A stretch of 11,319 nucleotides of DNA from Acidobacteriota bacterium (lineage in GTDB: Bacteria > Acidobacteriota > Terriglobia > Terriglobales > Acidobacteriaceae), in contig JAKCDN010000062.1 in the NCBI GenBank assembly GCA_021841795.1, positions 1-11,319 of the forward strand, given 5' to 3'. The position numbers were made by a program, and so were the translations under genes. The notes under the pieces are model-generated. The model was not told the DNA's origin. It searched no databases and was given only the letters and a program-made list of their open reading frames with translations. Positions 1-6,273 of this stretch are shown here, piece after piece (the first letter of the stretch is position 1; every line of letters starts with the position of its first letter).

Positions 1-1737
1 GCGGGCGTAGGCGACGTAGTCGTAGGGGAGCACATCGGCGTCGGCCATGCGCAGGGCCTCAAGGCCAAGAACGCGGGCCATTTCCTGCAGATAGAGGAAG
101 TGGGGATCGGCGTTGGCGGTGAACCAGGCAAAGTCGTCAAAGGCCGAGTGGTAGACGCCGTAGGAGCCATTGGATGCAACGTCGGTGGAGGGAACGCCGG
201 CGTGTTGCAAGAAGGGCGTGTAATCAGAGCCGGAGCCGAGATTGCCGAGTTTTACCTGATCCTGCGCAGCCGGCGCGTCAGGCTCATTGGGCAGGGTGGA
301 GCCGGCGCTCCACTGCAGGTAGACCGTACCGCCGAGGGGGCTGGGAACGGAGCGCGCAATGCCACGGACAAACTCCCTGAGCGAGGGAACGGCGGAAGCT
401 GAGAAGCTGGGGCCTGAGACGGCGACATCGACATTGAAGTAGGCGACGGCCCGGTTGAGGGCTGCGCCCTGCTGCTCGACCCACTCGGTGGAACCGATGA
501 GGCCTTCTTCCTCGGCGTCCCAGCTACAGAAGAGGATGGTGCGCCGCGGATGCCAGCCATGACGCAGCAGCGCGCCGATGCCGTGTGCGGCCTCAAGCAG
601 GGCGGCGGTGCCGCTGGAGGGATCGACGGCGCCGTAGACCCAGGCATCGCGATGGTTGCCGACGATGACCTGCGCGTCCGGCTCCTGGGAGCCTTCGACT
701 TTGCCGATGACGTCCCAGATGATGCGGCGTTGATCGTCCTGTTGCGAGAGGAGATGAACGGTCACCCCGGCCGGGCCCATGTGGTAGTGGAAGGGCAGCG
801 CGCCCTGCCAGCCCGGGAGGACTCCGGGGCCTTTGAGCGCCTGGAGGATGGGCGCGGCGTCGTGATAGCTGATGGGAATGGAAACGATGTGCGGCTGGTT
901 GCCGGCGGGGCCGTCGGGGTTGGGGATGCGGGCCGAGTCGGGCAGGTCGGGTGTGGAGGCGACGCCGGGGGTCTCCGGATCGCCGGGATACTTGAAGAGG
1001 TATTGCACGGAGCCGCGCTGCACTCCGGTATCAGGGCGCCAGGGACCAACGGGCCAGGGATCGCCTTTGGCATAACCGTCGTCCTGGGGATCGGAGTACA
1101 GCAGCACGCCCACGGCGCCGCGCTGCTCGGCAAGGTAAACCTTGACGCCGCGGAAGTTGGAGCCGTAGCGACAGATGGCAATTTTTCCGCGGAGATCGAT
1201 ATTGCGCGCGGCAAGCTGGCTGAAGTCTTCGGGACGGCAGTAGTTTACGTAAACAACCGGCGCGGTGACGTCGCCCGAAGCCGAGGAGCCGTTAAAGGGC
1301 ATGACGACGCGGGGATTGTCGCCGGCCGGATCGGCGGCGAGGTGCTCGGGGGCGGGGCCGGTCATGATGCGATGGCCGCTCGAATCCCAGGCCTCAACAC
1401 GGACCACTCCGGGCTGGTTGAGCAACACGCGATAGGGGACGATCTGGGTCTGGAAGCCATCGGCACGGAGCTTTTGGGCAACATACTCCGCGGTTTGACG
1501 GTCTTCCGGCGTTGCGGCGAGATGGGGCGAAGCGGTGAGGATTCTGAGCTCTTCACCGGCAAGGCTGGCATCAGGAACGGCGAGGAAGTCCTGCTCCAGC
1601 CGGGCCTCGGCGGCGAAGTCGAGGTAACCAAGCGGGCGCTGCGGCTCGGCTGCCTGGGCCGCGAGGCGGGGCGACGGAAGGACAAGCGGGAGAACGGCAA
1701 ACAGAAGAAGCAATGCCAACGCGGCGCGGAATTTCAT
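1..1737 (-). CDS. Secreted M28B zinc metallopeptidase, glutamate carboxypeptidase II (PSMA)-like, C-terminus cut off by window
   Basis: A probable exported di-zinc aminopeptidase/carboxypeptidase; 579 residues are visible, read to the window edge. The N-terminus is a signal peptide (MKFR, a Leu-rich core, then AAQA followed by AE, cleavage near residue 29). Residues about 150-340 form a protease-associated (PA) insert with YVNYCRPEDF and YGSNFRG motifs. The M28 core follows: H362 in NHRDAW, D372 in DPSSG, the catalytic Glu pair E409/E410 in WDAEEEG, D437 in NVD, and H530 in YHS. Spacing matches human GCPII ligands H377, D387, E424/E425, D453 and H553 almost exactly. The TFR-type dimerisation domain (usually the last 120-150 residues) should lie outside the window. 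The ATG at 1737 is the start that keeps the signal peptide; AGGG lies about 8 nt upstream. The GCPII arginine patch is not preserved, so the substrate is unknown. Family assignment is firm; substrate is not. Confidence 0.93.
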   Translation of the reverse strand, partial: MKFRAALALLLLFAVLPLVLPSPRLAAQAAEPQRPLGYLDFAAEARLEQDFLAVPDASLAGEELRILTASPHLAATPEDRQTAEYVAQKLRADGFQTQIVPYRVLLNQPGVVRVEAWDSSGHRIMTGPAPEHLAADPAGDNPRVVMPFNGSSASGDVTAPVVYVNYCRPEDFSQLAARNIDLRGKIAICRYGSNFRGVKVYLAEQRGAVGVLLYSDPQDDGYAKGDPWPVGPWRPDTGVQRGSVQYLFKYPGDPETPGVASTPDLPDSARIPNPDGPAGNQPHIVSIPISYHDAAPILQALKGPGVLPGWQGALPFHYHMGPAGVTVHLLSQQDDQRRIIWDVIGKVEGSQEPDAQVIVGNHRDAWVYGAVDPSSGTAALLEAAHGIGALLRHGWHPRRTILFCSWDAEEEGLIGSTEWVEQQGAALNRAVAYFNVDVAVSGPSFSASAVPSLREFVRGIARSVPSPLGGTVYLQWSAGSTLPNEPDAPAAQDQVKLGNLGSGSDYTPFLQHAGVPSTDVASNGSYGVYHSAFDDFAWFTANADPHFLYLQEMARVLGLEALRMADADVLPYDYVAYAR

Positions 1738-1788
1738 GCAGTGGACCCTATTGACGCAACAGCGAACAACCGATGGTGCGGCGCATCC

Positions 1789-1814
1789 CCTCCGTTGACT
1801 GCGACCAACGGAGG
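1789..1814. repeat. 9-bp perfect inverted repeat between mscL and the peptidase gene
   Basis: CCTCCGTTG at 1789-1797 pairs perfectly with CAACGGAGG at 1806-1814 across an 8-nt loop. It lies about 60 bp past the mscL stop and 52 bp before the peptidase start, and both genes read leftward. No T-tract follows on the minus strand, so it is not a classic intrinsic terminator. It could be a factor-assisted terminator for mscL or an operator for the peptidase gene. Confidence 0.45.
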
Positions 1815-1875
1815 AGGATGAGGCACGGATCAAGTTTAACGTTGCTGAATCAAGCGGGTGAGGGACGGGCCACGC

Positions 1876-2280
1876 TCAGGCAACGGACTGGGCGCAGTGG
1901 GCGCAACGCCTGGCGGCCAGAGGAATCTCACTGAGGCATTCAGGGCATGGCTTGGTGGTGGGCGCGGGCGCAGCCTGCGGCTTTTTAAGGCGGGCCATGA
2001 CGACATTCATGGGCAACACGAAGACGAAATAGACCACCGCGGCCACGATGAGAAACTCAACGATGGCGTTGATGAAGTTGCCGATGGTCACGACGCCGCT
2101 GCCGACATGCAGGACAATGCTGCCGAAGTTGGGCTTTCCGACGGTGGCGCCGATGATCGGATTGATGATGTCCGCGACGAGCGAGCTGACAATCTTGCCG
2201 AATGCTCCGCCGATGATGACGGCGACCGCAAGATCCATGACGTTTCCGCGGAGAATGAAATCGCGAAATCCTTTCAGCAT
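1876..2280 (-). CDS. mscL: Large-conductance mechanosensitive channel MscL with C-terminal four-cysteine zinc-ribbon-like tail
   Basis: MscL is a homopentameric inner-membrane emergency valve that opens under hypo-osmotic stress. The 134-residue product has the family N-terminus (FRDFILRGNVMDLAVAVIIG), TM1 at about 15-45 with the conserved AFGKIVSSLVADII run, a short periplasmic loop, and TM2 at about 66-95 (NAIVEFLIVAAVVYFVF). After LKKPQAAPAPTTK, where most family members carry an amphipathic helix bundle (E. coli LLTEIRDLL), this protein has C112, C115, C126 and C129 in a CxxC-x10-CxxC pattern, which looks like a small zinc ribbon. The ATG at 2280 is chosen because GGAGG sits 5 nt upstream and it gives the canonical MscL N-terminus; the frame stays open further upstream but without MscL character. 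It appears to be a single-gene unit. Confidence 0.95.
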   Translation of the reverse strand: MLKGFRDFILRGNVMDLAVAVIIGGAFGKIVSSLVADIINPIIGATVGKPNFGSIVLHVGSGVVTIGNFINAIVEFLIVAAVVYFVFVLPMNVVMARLKKPQAAPAPTTKPCPECLSEIPLAARRCAHCAQSVA

Positions 2281-2447
2281 TGCTTCCTCCAGTGCATAGC
2301 GAATTTCAGCAGGAGCCGCAGGCAGTGTAAGGATTCCAGGCCGCGGAAAACACCGGCTGAATCTGCACTCCGCCCATGCTACACGACACCGCACGGGTTC
2401 GGGTTGACATTTTTGGGTATGCGGACGGCGCTGGATTGGGGAAGAGG

Positions 2448-2741
2448 TCAGGGCACGGTCATGAGGGCAACGATGCCGGCAAGGATCATGAGATCGGCGT
2501 AGAGGAGGACGAGAACGCCGGCATGGTAGAGGTTCCATCGGCGCTGGAGGCAACGAAAGGTCTCGACCAGGCCCCAGGCTGCGACCAAGAGCGCAAGGAG
2601 CTGCCAATCGGAGCCGTGCAGATTGTCGATATAAGGGAAGCCGGCGAGACGGAGGCTGGCGGCAAAGGCGCCGAGCGAGAGGAAGATGGCGCGGGCGAGG
2701 GATTTTTGCCGTAATCGAAAGAATCTGGAGAAGAGGCGCAC
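2448..2741 (-). CDS. Small predicted three-helix membrane protein, unknown function
   Basis: I do not recognise a characterised family. From a GTG at 2741 the frame gives 97 residues: a basic N-terminus (VRLFSRFFRLRQK), then three hydrophobic stretches at about 15-35, 46-62 and 74-95. These are separated by polar loops with FPYIDNLHGSDWQ and ETFRCLQRRWNLYH. The hydrophobic and charged arrangement is coherent for an inner-membrane protein, unlike the antisense shadows around it. The start is uncertain. The only in-frame ATG (3002) would overlap the divergent methyltransferase and add residues without membrane-protein character. GTG 2741 has AAGG just upstream but with short spacing. It is divergent from the methyltransferase gene and lies 167 bp upstream of mscL on the same strand. 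Confidence 0.6.
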   Translation of the reverse strand: MRLFSRFFRLRQKSLARAIFLSLGAFAASLRLAGFPYIDNLHGSDWQLLALLVAAWGLVETFRCLQRRWNLYHAGVLVLLYADLMILAGIVALMTVP

Positions 2742-2856
2742 AACCTTAAAGGGTAACGCGGGGAGCGGACAAACCAGGCAGGAAGCGATAAGGATGGGAC
2801 GTGCGGGGCGGGAAAAGCCGAGCGCGAGAAGAGGCGAAATGCAAGCAGAGCATGGG

Positions 2857-2865
2857 TGATACACT
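2857..2865 (+). promoter_or_regulatory. Possible extended -10 element for the methyltransferase gene
   Basis: TGATACACT reads as an extended -10 (TG-n-TACACT, 4 of 6 matches to TATAAT) about 70 bp before the methyltransferase start, in the divergent intergenic region. No good -35 is visible 17 bp upstream. This is a motif match only. Confidence 0.25.
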
Positions 2866-2933
2866 CGGTAGGCCCAGTTCCCCCTTTCCAGGGCATTCCC
2901 CAAAATCCTGTCAGGCACACGAGGAGGTCGATG

Positions 2934-3959
2934 ATGGAAACGACAAATGCAGCGGCGGCTCAGCTGAATCCTGCGATCGTTTTTGAGATGCTCAACGCGC
3001 ACCAGCGCACGGCGGCTTTAAAGGCGGCAATCGAGCTGGATGTGTTCCGGGCGGTGGGCGATGGGCCGGGCGATGCCGCATCGATCGCGCGGCATTGCGC
3101 GGCATCGGAGCGGGGCATCCGCATTCTGTGCGATTTTCTGGTGATTCAAGGGGTTCTGGCCAAGGAGGACGGACGGTACCGGCATACGCCCTCGAGCGCG
3201 GCGTTTCTTGATCCGCGATCGCCGGCGTGCCTGGCGTCCATTGCGCAGTTTCTGGGTAATCCGGGGAACCGGGAGCCGTTTGAGCGGCTGGCGGATGTGG
3301 TGCGCGCGGGACGCACAACCCTGGAAGGCGCAGGCAGCGTGGAACCGGAGAATCCGATCTGGGTGCAGTTTGCCGAGAGCATGGCGCCGATGATGGCGCC
3401 CATGGCCGGACCGCTGGGCAAGGTGGTGCTGGCCGGGCACAGCGGAGCCATGAAGGTGCTGGATATTGCGGCGGGACACGGACTGTTTGGCATCGAGGTG
3501 GCAAAACAGAATCCGCAGGCGCACGTAACGGGGCTGGACTGGGCGCCGGTGCTGCGGGTGGCGCTGAAGAACGCGCAGAAGGCCGGGGTGGGAGATCGCT
3601 ACACCATGCTGCCCGGCAGCGCATTCGAGGTGTAGTTTGGCGGTCCGTACGACGCGGTGCTGCTGACCAATTTTCTGCACCACTTCGACAAGGCGACGTG
3701 CGTGGGGTTGTTGAAGAAGGTGCGCGCGGCGCTCAAGCGGGGCGGGAAGGCGGCTACGCTGGAGTTTGTTCCGAACGAGGACCGGGTATCGCCGCCCATG
3801 CCGGCGGCGTTCGCAATGACGATGCTGGCCTCAACGGCATCGGGGGATGCGTATACGTTCAGCGATCTGAGCGGGATGTATGCGGAGGCGGGTTTTGGGG
3901 ATGTGCAGGCGCATCCGATTCCGATGAGCCCGCATACGGTGGTGATGGGCACAGCCTGA
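2934..3959 (+). pseudogene. SAM-dependent O-methyltransferase (acetylserotonin/hydroxyindole OMT-like) interrupted by one in-frame TAG
   Basis: It would transfer a methyl group from S-adenosylmethionine to a small-molecule hydroxyl; the substrate is unknown. Residues about 12-95 form the winged-helix dimerisation domain typical of ASMT-like enzymes (LNPAIVFEMLNAHQRTAALKAA). The SAM-binding motif I is VLDIAAGHG at about 175-183, followed by an acidic residue in GLDWAPV. Codon 234 (3633-3635) is TAG. The same frame then continues with the expected rest of the Rossmann domain: [19 protein letters not shown] and a [20 protein letters not shown] ending, to a TGA at 3957-3959. No frameshift is needed, so one base change separates it from a 341-codon gene of normal family length. 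ATG 2934 is preferred over ATG 2931 because GAGGAGG then lies 6 nt upstream. It may be a recent pseudogene, a suppressed stop, or a sequence error. The visible N-terminal product (2934-3635) would lack half of the catalytic domain. Confidence 0.85.
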
Positions 3960-4119
3960 GCCGAACGAAGAAAGTGGCGCGCCGCGATGCGCGCAGCGTC
4001 TGGATGCGTGCGCAACGGCTCGGCATTGCCTGAGCTTGCCGGCGCTTTGGACAAGGTGCGTGCGCAGGCTGCCGGCACGCCAAGGCAAGAAACCGAGACC
4101 GAAGAGAGAGCGCGTTCGG

Positions 4120-4140
4120 CCGCCCGGGATGACCGGGCGG
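4120..4140. terminator. GC-rich hairpin between convergent methyltransferase and DAHP synthase genes
   Basis: CCGCCCGG at 4120-4127 and CCGGGCGG at 4133-4140 form a perfect 8-bp stem with a GATGA loop. It sits between two convergent genes, 160 bp past the methyltransferase stop and 23 bp past the DAHP synthase stop, where a bidirectional terminator is expected. Neither side carries a T-tract, so the terminator call is tentative. Confidence 0.4.
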
Positions 4141-4162
4141 AGCGATTGCGGCCATTGCGCAG

Positions 4163-5230
4163 CTACGCCTGGCCGGCCTTGCGCCGGGAGCGGACGGCGG
4201 CAGCAAGATCTTCGAGCAGGGCGTGGGTCTGGTTCCAATCGATGCAGGCGTCGGTGATGCTCTGGCCGTAGACGAGGGGCTGGCCGGGGACGAGCTTCTG
4301 TGCGCCGGCAACAAGATTGCTTTCGAGCATGACGCCGACGATTTTGCGATTTCCCGCAGCGACCTGGGCGGCGATGTCACGGCAGACAGCGGCCTGGCGG
4401 CGGTAATCCTTCTGGCTGTTGGCGTGGCTGCAGTCGATCATGATGCGGGGAGGTACACCGGCACTCTCCATGAGCGATGCGGCCTGGGCTACGCTTTCAG
4501 CGGAGTAGTTGGCGGAGTTGCGGCCGCCGCGCAGAATGATATGGCAATCGGGATTGCCGGTGGTGACAAAGATGGCGGACTGTCCGTGATGGGTGTGGCC
4601 GAGAAAAGTGTGGGAGTAGGAAGCAGAGAGCACGGCATCGACAGCGACCTGCACGTCGCCGGAGGTTGCGTTTTTGAAGCCCACCGGGCAGGAGACGCCG
4701 GAGACGAGTTGGCGGTGCACCTGGCTCTCAGTGGTGCGCGCGCCGATGGCGCCCCAGGAGACGAGGCCGGCGATGTACTGCGGGGAGATCATGTCAAGGA
4801 ACTCGGTGCCGGTGGGTACGCCCATGGCGGCGAGGTCGAGGAGCAGATGACGAGCGAGACGCAGGCCGTCGTTGATTTTGAAGGTTCCATCGAGATGGGG
4901 ATCGTTGATGAGGCCCTTCCAGCCGATGGTGGTACGCGGCTTTTCAAAATAGACGCGCATGACGACGCGCAGGTCGGCGGAGAACTCGCCGATGGCGGAT
5001 TTGAGCAGGGCGGCGTACTCGCGCGCGGCCTTTACGTCATGAATCGAGCAGGGACCGGCAAGAACGACGAGGCGATCATCGCGGTCGTTCAGGATCGCGG
5101 TGATCTCAGTGCGGGTGTCGAAGATGGTGGTCGATGCGGCCTCGGTAAGGGGAAGCTCTTCCTCGAGAAAGACCGGAGGCAGGACGACCTTGGTCCATTG
5201 AATGCGGATATCTTCAGTGGGATGGAACAT
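4163..5230 (-). CDS. aroG: 3-deoxy-7-phosphoheptulonate (DAHP) synthase, class I AroG/AroF type
   Basis: This cytosolic enzyme condenses phosphoenolpyruvate with erythrose-4-phosphate to DAHP, the first committed step of the shikimate pathway. The 355-residue product matches the type Iα enzymes of E. coli (about 350 aa) along its whole length. It carries GPCSIHD, MRVYFEKPRTTIGWKGL, NDPHLDG, GARTTESQVHR, PVGFKNATSG, IILRGG and DCSHANSQKD. The metal ligands are in place: C61, H269, E303 and D327 (E. coli AroG C61, H268, E302, D326). The N-terminal part (EDIRI, LPP) resembles Phe-sensitive AroG, but the segment SHTFLGHTHHGQSAIF differs from all three E. coli isozymes, so I do not infer which amino acid inhibits it. 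The ATG at 5230 is the only sensible start but has no clear Shine-Dalgarno sequence. It stands alone, with no other aromatic-pathway gene nearby. The aroG symbol stands for the family, not a proven isozyme. Confidence 0.96.
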   Translation of the reverse strand: MFHPTEDIRIQWTKVVLPPVFLEEELPLTEAASTTIFDTRTEITAILNDRDDRLVVLAGPCSIHDVKAAREYAALLKSAIGEFSADLRVVMRVYFEKPRTTIGWKGLINDPHLDGTFKINDGLRLARHLLLDLAAMGVPTGTEFLDMISPQYIAGLVSWGAIGARTTESQVHRQLVSGVSCPVGFKNATSGDVQVAVDAVLSASYSHTFLGHTHHGQSAIFVTTGNPDCHIILRGGRNSANYSAESVAQAASLMESAGVPPRIMIDCSHANSQKDYRRQAAVCRDIAAQVAAGNRKIVGVMLESNLVAGAQKLVPGQPLVYGQSITDACIDWNQTHALLEDLAAAVRSRRKAGQA

Positions 5231-5289
5231 TGTTGTTTGCCGGCGGCGCCTCAGAAAGCGTATCGAGGCGCACGAGACGCCCTGTTACG

Positions 5290-5318
5290 AATCTATCAGC
5301 CGCTGGCGGGGTTGGCAG
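5290..5318 (-). promoter_or_regulatory. Candidate sigma-70 promoter for the DAHP synthase gene
   Basis: On the minus strand, CTGCCA (5318-5313) and TAGATT (5295-5290) are separated by exactly 17 bp; each matches 4 of 6 consensus bases. It would give a leader of about 50 nt before the ATG at 5230. Such matches occur by chance, so this is weak evidence. Confidence 0.28.
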
Positions 5319-5412
5319 AGCCGAGGCGCGGCAGAGATACCGCCCGGCAACGGGCTGTACCGGCCCCCGGCGGGGCAGGCGCAATACGAACTGCCGCGTA
5401 GAGTCCGATCGG

Positions 5413-5784
5413 CTAAGGGATCCAGAGGTGGAAGTGATGGCTGGGCGCGGAGCCTTCGCCGATGTATTCTTTCGCCTTCTGCACCCGATCGACATCGGCG
5501 TAGTTGAAGGTCTGCACCTTGTTGTACTCGGAGCTGACGATCTGGAAGCTGGTGCCGGAGAGCGTGCCCAGCGAACCGGTGGCCTCAGTATTGTTATTGA
5601 AGTCGATCTTCAAGAAAGTACCTTTACGATACTTGACCAGTTGCCTTTCGATTTTGCGAGCGTGTTTTTCAGTTTTTGCCGCAGAATCAGCGCGGCCGGC
5701 AGGCACCAGCGCCAGGGACATGAAGGCGAGGACGGCAAACAGCAACGAACTACGGCGGCTAAAACAGCGAAGTCTGTGCATCAT
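5413..5784 (-). CDS. Small secreted protein with a possible Sm-like beta-barrel core, unknown function
   Basis: I cannot name a family. The 123-residue product begins with a basic segment (MMHRLRCFSRR), a hydrophobic core (LLFAVLAFMSLALV) and PAGRA followed by DS, a good signal peptide with cleavage near residue 32. A charged helix follows (AAKTEKHARKIERQLVKY, about 35-52). Then comes a compact beta-rich region, about 54-105 (GTFLKIDFNNNTEATGSLGTLSG, SFQIVSSEYNKVQTFNYADVDRV). Its alternation and turn positions resemble the small SH3/Sm-like barrels that modulate surfaces or bind ligands; this is a fold impression, not a match. The first ATG at 5784 is chosen because GAGGAG lies 5 nt upstream; a second ATG follows immediately. 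The gene lies 182 bp upstream of the DAHP synthase on the same strand and diverges from the hrcA cluster. Confidence 0.8.
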   Translation of the reverse strand: MMHRLRCFSRRSSLLFAVLAFMSLALVPAGRADSAAKTEKHARKIERQLVKYRKGTFLKIDFNNNTEATGSLGTLSGTSFQIVSSEYNKVQTFNYADVDRVQKAKEYIGEGSAPSHHFHLWIP

Positions 5785-5976
5785 GGCCTCTCCTCAAAAG
5801 AATCCGGCAATCGTGGATAGTGCATCGACGTTGCCGCACGGCTGCGAGCATACGGGCGGCCGATCGGTAACACAATAGCACCAAATGAAGAAGATCGGCG
5901 AGCCGGTCAGCGGAAGAGATGCTTACTTTGTAACAAGATGGGGCCGGGAACGAGAACTGGACGAGAGAGAGAGAAA

Positions 5977-6043
5977 GCAGCTCCCGCGAACAGCGGCGAG
6001 AGAGCCGGACTCGGCTTGCGCTCTTGAAGATGAGGGGAGCTGC
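5977..6043. repeat. 9-bp inverted repeat enclosing a smaller hairpin
   Basis: GCAGCTCCC (5977-5985) is the exact reverse complement of GGGAGCTGC (6035-6043). Within the 49-nt loop lies a second hairpin, AGCCG-GACT-CGGCT. On the minus strand the outer arm is followed by a pyrimidine tract (TTTCTCTCTCTC), which resembles a loose terminator tail. It might be part of a structured RNA or a terminator-like element; the strand is unresolved. Confidence 0.4.
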
Positions 6044-6073
6044 GCCGGAGCCGGGACTGCAGGATGCGGGCGA

Positions 6074-6098
6074 CCGCACCACACCGCAAGTGGAGCGG
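6074..6098. repeat. Imperfect inverted repeat, 9-nt arms, 7-nt spacer
   Basis: CCGCACCAC (6074-6082) and GTGGAGCGG (6090-6098) are complementary at 8 of 9 positions, with a single A-A mismatch and the spacer ACCGCAA. It has the same geometry (9-7-9, one mismatch) as the inverted repeat in the hrcA leader but an unrelated sequence. It could be an operator half-site pair or an RNA hairpin. Confidence 0.4.
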
Positions 6099-6136
6099 CA
6101 AGGCGCGGGACTGATCCTGACGGCGCGCCGGGATTC

Positions 6137-6165
6137 TTGACTGGACACCCGGGCAACACTAGACT
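6137..6165 (+). promoter_or_regulatory. Likely sigma-70-type promoter of hrcA-grpE-dnaJ
   Basis: TTGACT (6137-6142, 5 of 6 to TTGACA) and TAGACT (6160-6165, 4 of 6 to TATAAT) are spaced by exactly 17 bp. Transcription would start near 6172, leaving a leader of about 100 nt before the hrcA ATG. This leader contains the nested inverted repeat at 6185-6236. No sigma-32-type CTTGAA/CCCCAT pair is seen. Confidence 0.5.
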
Positions 6166-6184
6166 TTAATTGGGACCGGGTTGG

Positions 6185-6236
6185 GAATTTCACGTATAAG
6201 TCTCTGCACTAGAGCGACTTAATGAGCTGGAAATTC
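6185..6236 (+). promoter_or_regulatory. Nested inverted repeats in the hrcA leader, candidate operator or RNA structure
   Basis: The outer arms GAATTTC (6185-6191) and GAAATTC (6230-6236) enclose the inner arms TAAGTCTCT (6197-6205) and AGCGACTTA (6213-6221). The inner arms pair at 8 of 9 positions around a 7-nt centre. The geometry recalls the HrcA operator CIRCE (TTAGCACTC-N9-GAGTGCTAA), but the sequence matches it only weakly. It lies just downstream of the predicted promoter, where an autoregulatory operator is often found. A folded leader acting on translation is the alternative. Confidence 0.4.
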
Positions 6237-6273
6237 GGCCTGGAGACGCGCACGGAAGAAAGAGGCGGGATAG

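Larger units (their letters stand above)
5785..6273. other. 489-bp divergent intergenic region with several inverted repeats, no convincing gene
   Basis: This separates the small secreted protein (minus) from hrcA (plus). Short open frames exist on both strands, such as 5885-6169 (plus) and 5923-6159 (minus), but their products are low-complexity Arg/Ala/Ser/Pro-rich and lack a start context, so I reject them. It contains a (GA)6 run at 5963-5974, two long-armed inverted repeats (5977-6043 and 6074-6098), the palindrome CGGCGCGCCG at 6121-6130, the likely hrcA promoter (6137-6165) and a nested inverted repeat in the hrcA leader (6185-6236). The amount of structure is more than two divergent promoters need. 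Confidence 0.6.

Noticed and set aside
550..1821. Long plus-strand open frame (423 codons) opposite the M28 peptidase
   Set aside because: Its product is Gly/Val/Ala-rich low-complexity with no family motif, while the minus strand encodes a complete run of M28 zinc ligands. It is an antisense shadow of GC-rich coding DNA.
2404..2409. Perfect TTGACA on the plus strand
   Set aside because: The base 17 bp downstream does not begin a -10 element and no plus-strand gene starts within 500 bp, so it is most likely chance.
2281..2607. N-terminal extension of the mscL frame to an ATG at 2607
   Set aside because: The extension is Arg/Pro-rich, overlaps the small membrane protein gene, and ignores the strong GGAGG before ATG 2280.
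3633..3635. TAG read as pyrrolysine
   Set aside because: Pyrrolysine is known from corrinoid methylamine methyltransferases, not from this SAM-dependent family, and no pyl gene or related context is visible. A mutation or sequence error is simpler.
4223..5401. Plus-strand open frame of 392 codons, longer than the DAHP synthase it overlaps
   Set aside because: The minus strand encodes every DAHP synthase motif. The plus product is acidic, Gly/Ala-rich and unlike any family, so length alone is misleading here.
5885..6169. Plus-strand 94-codon open frame upstream of hrcA
   Set aside because: No ribosome-binding site, low-complexity Arg/Gly/Ala product, and it runs through several inverted repeats and the likely hrcA promoter.
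6130..6273. Canonical CIRCE operator upstream of hrcA
   Set aside because: No TTAGCACTC or GAGTGCTAA is found. The dyad at 6197-6221 matches CIRCE at only about half of the arm positions, so it is reported only as a possible divergent operator.
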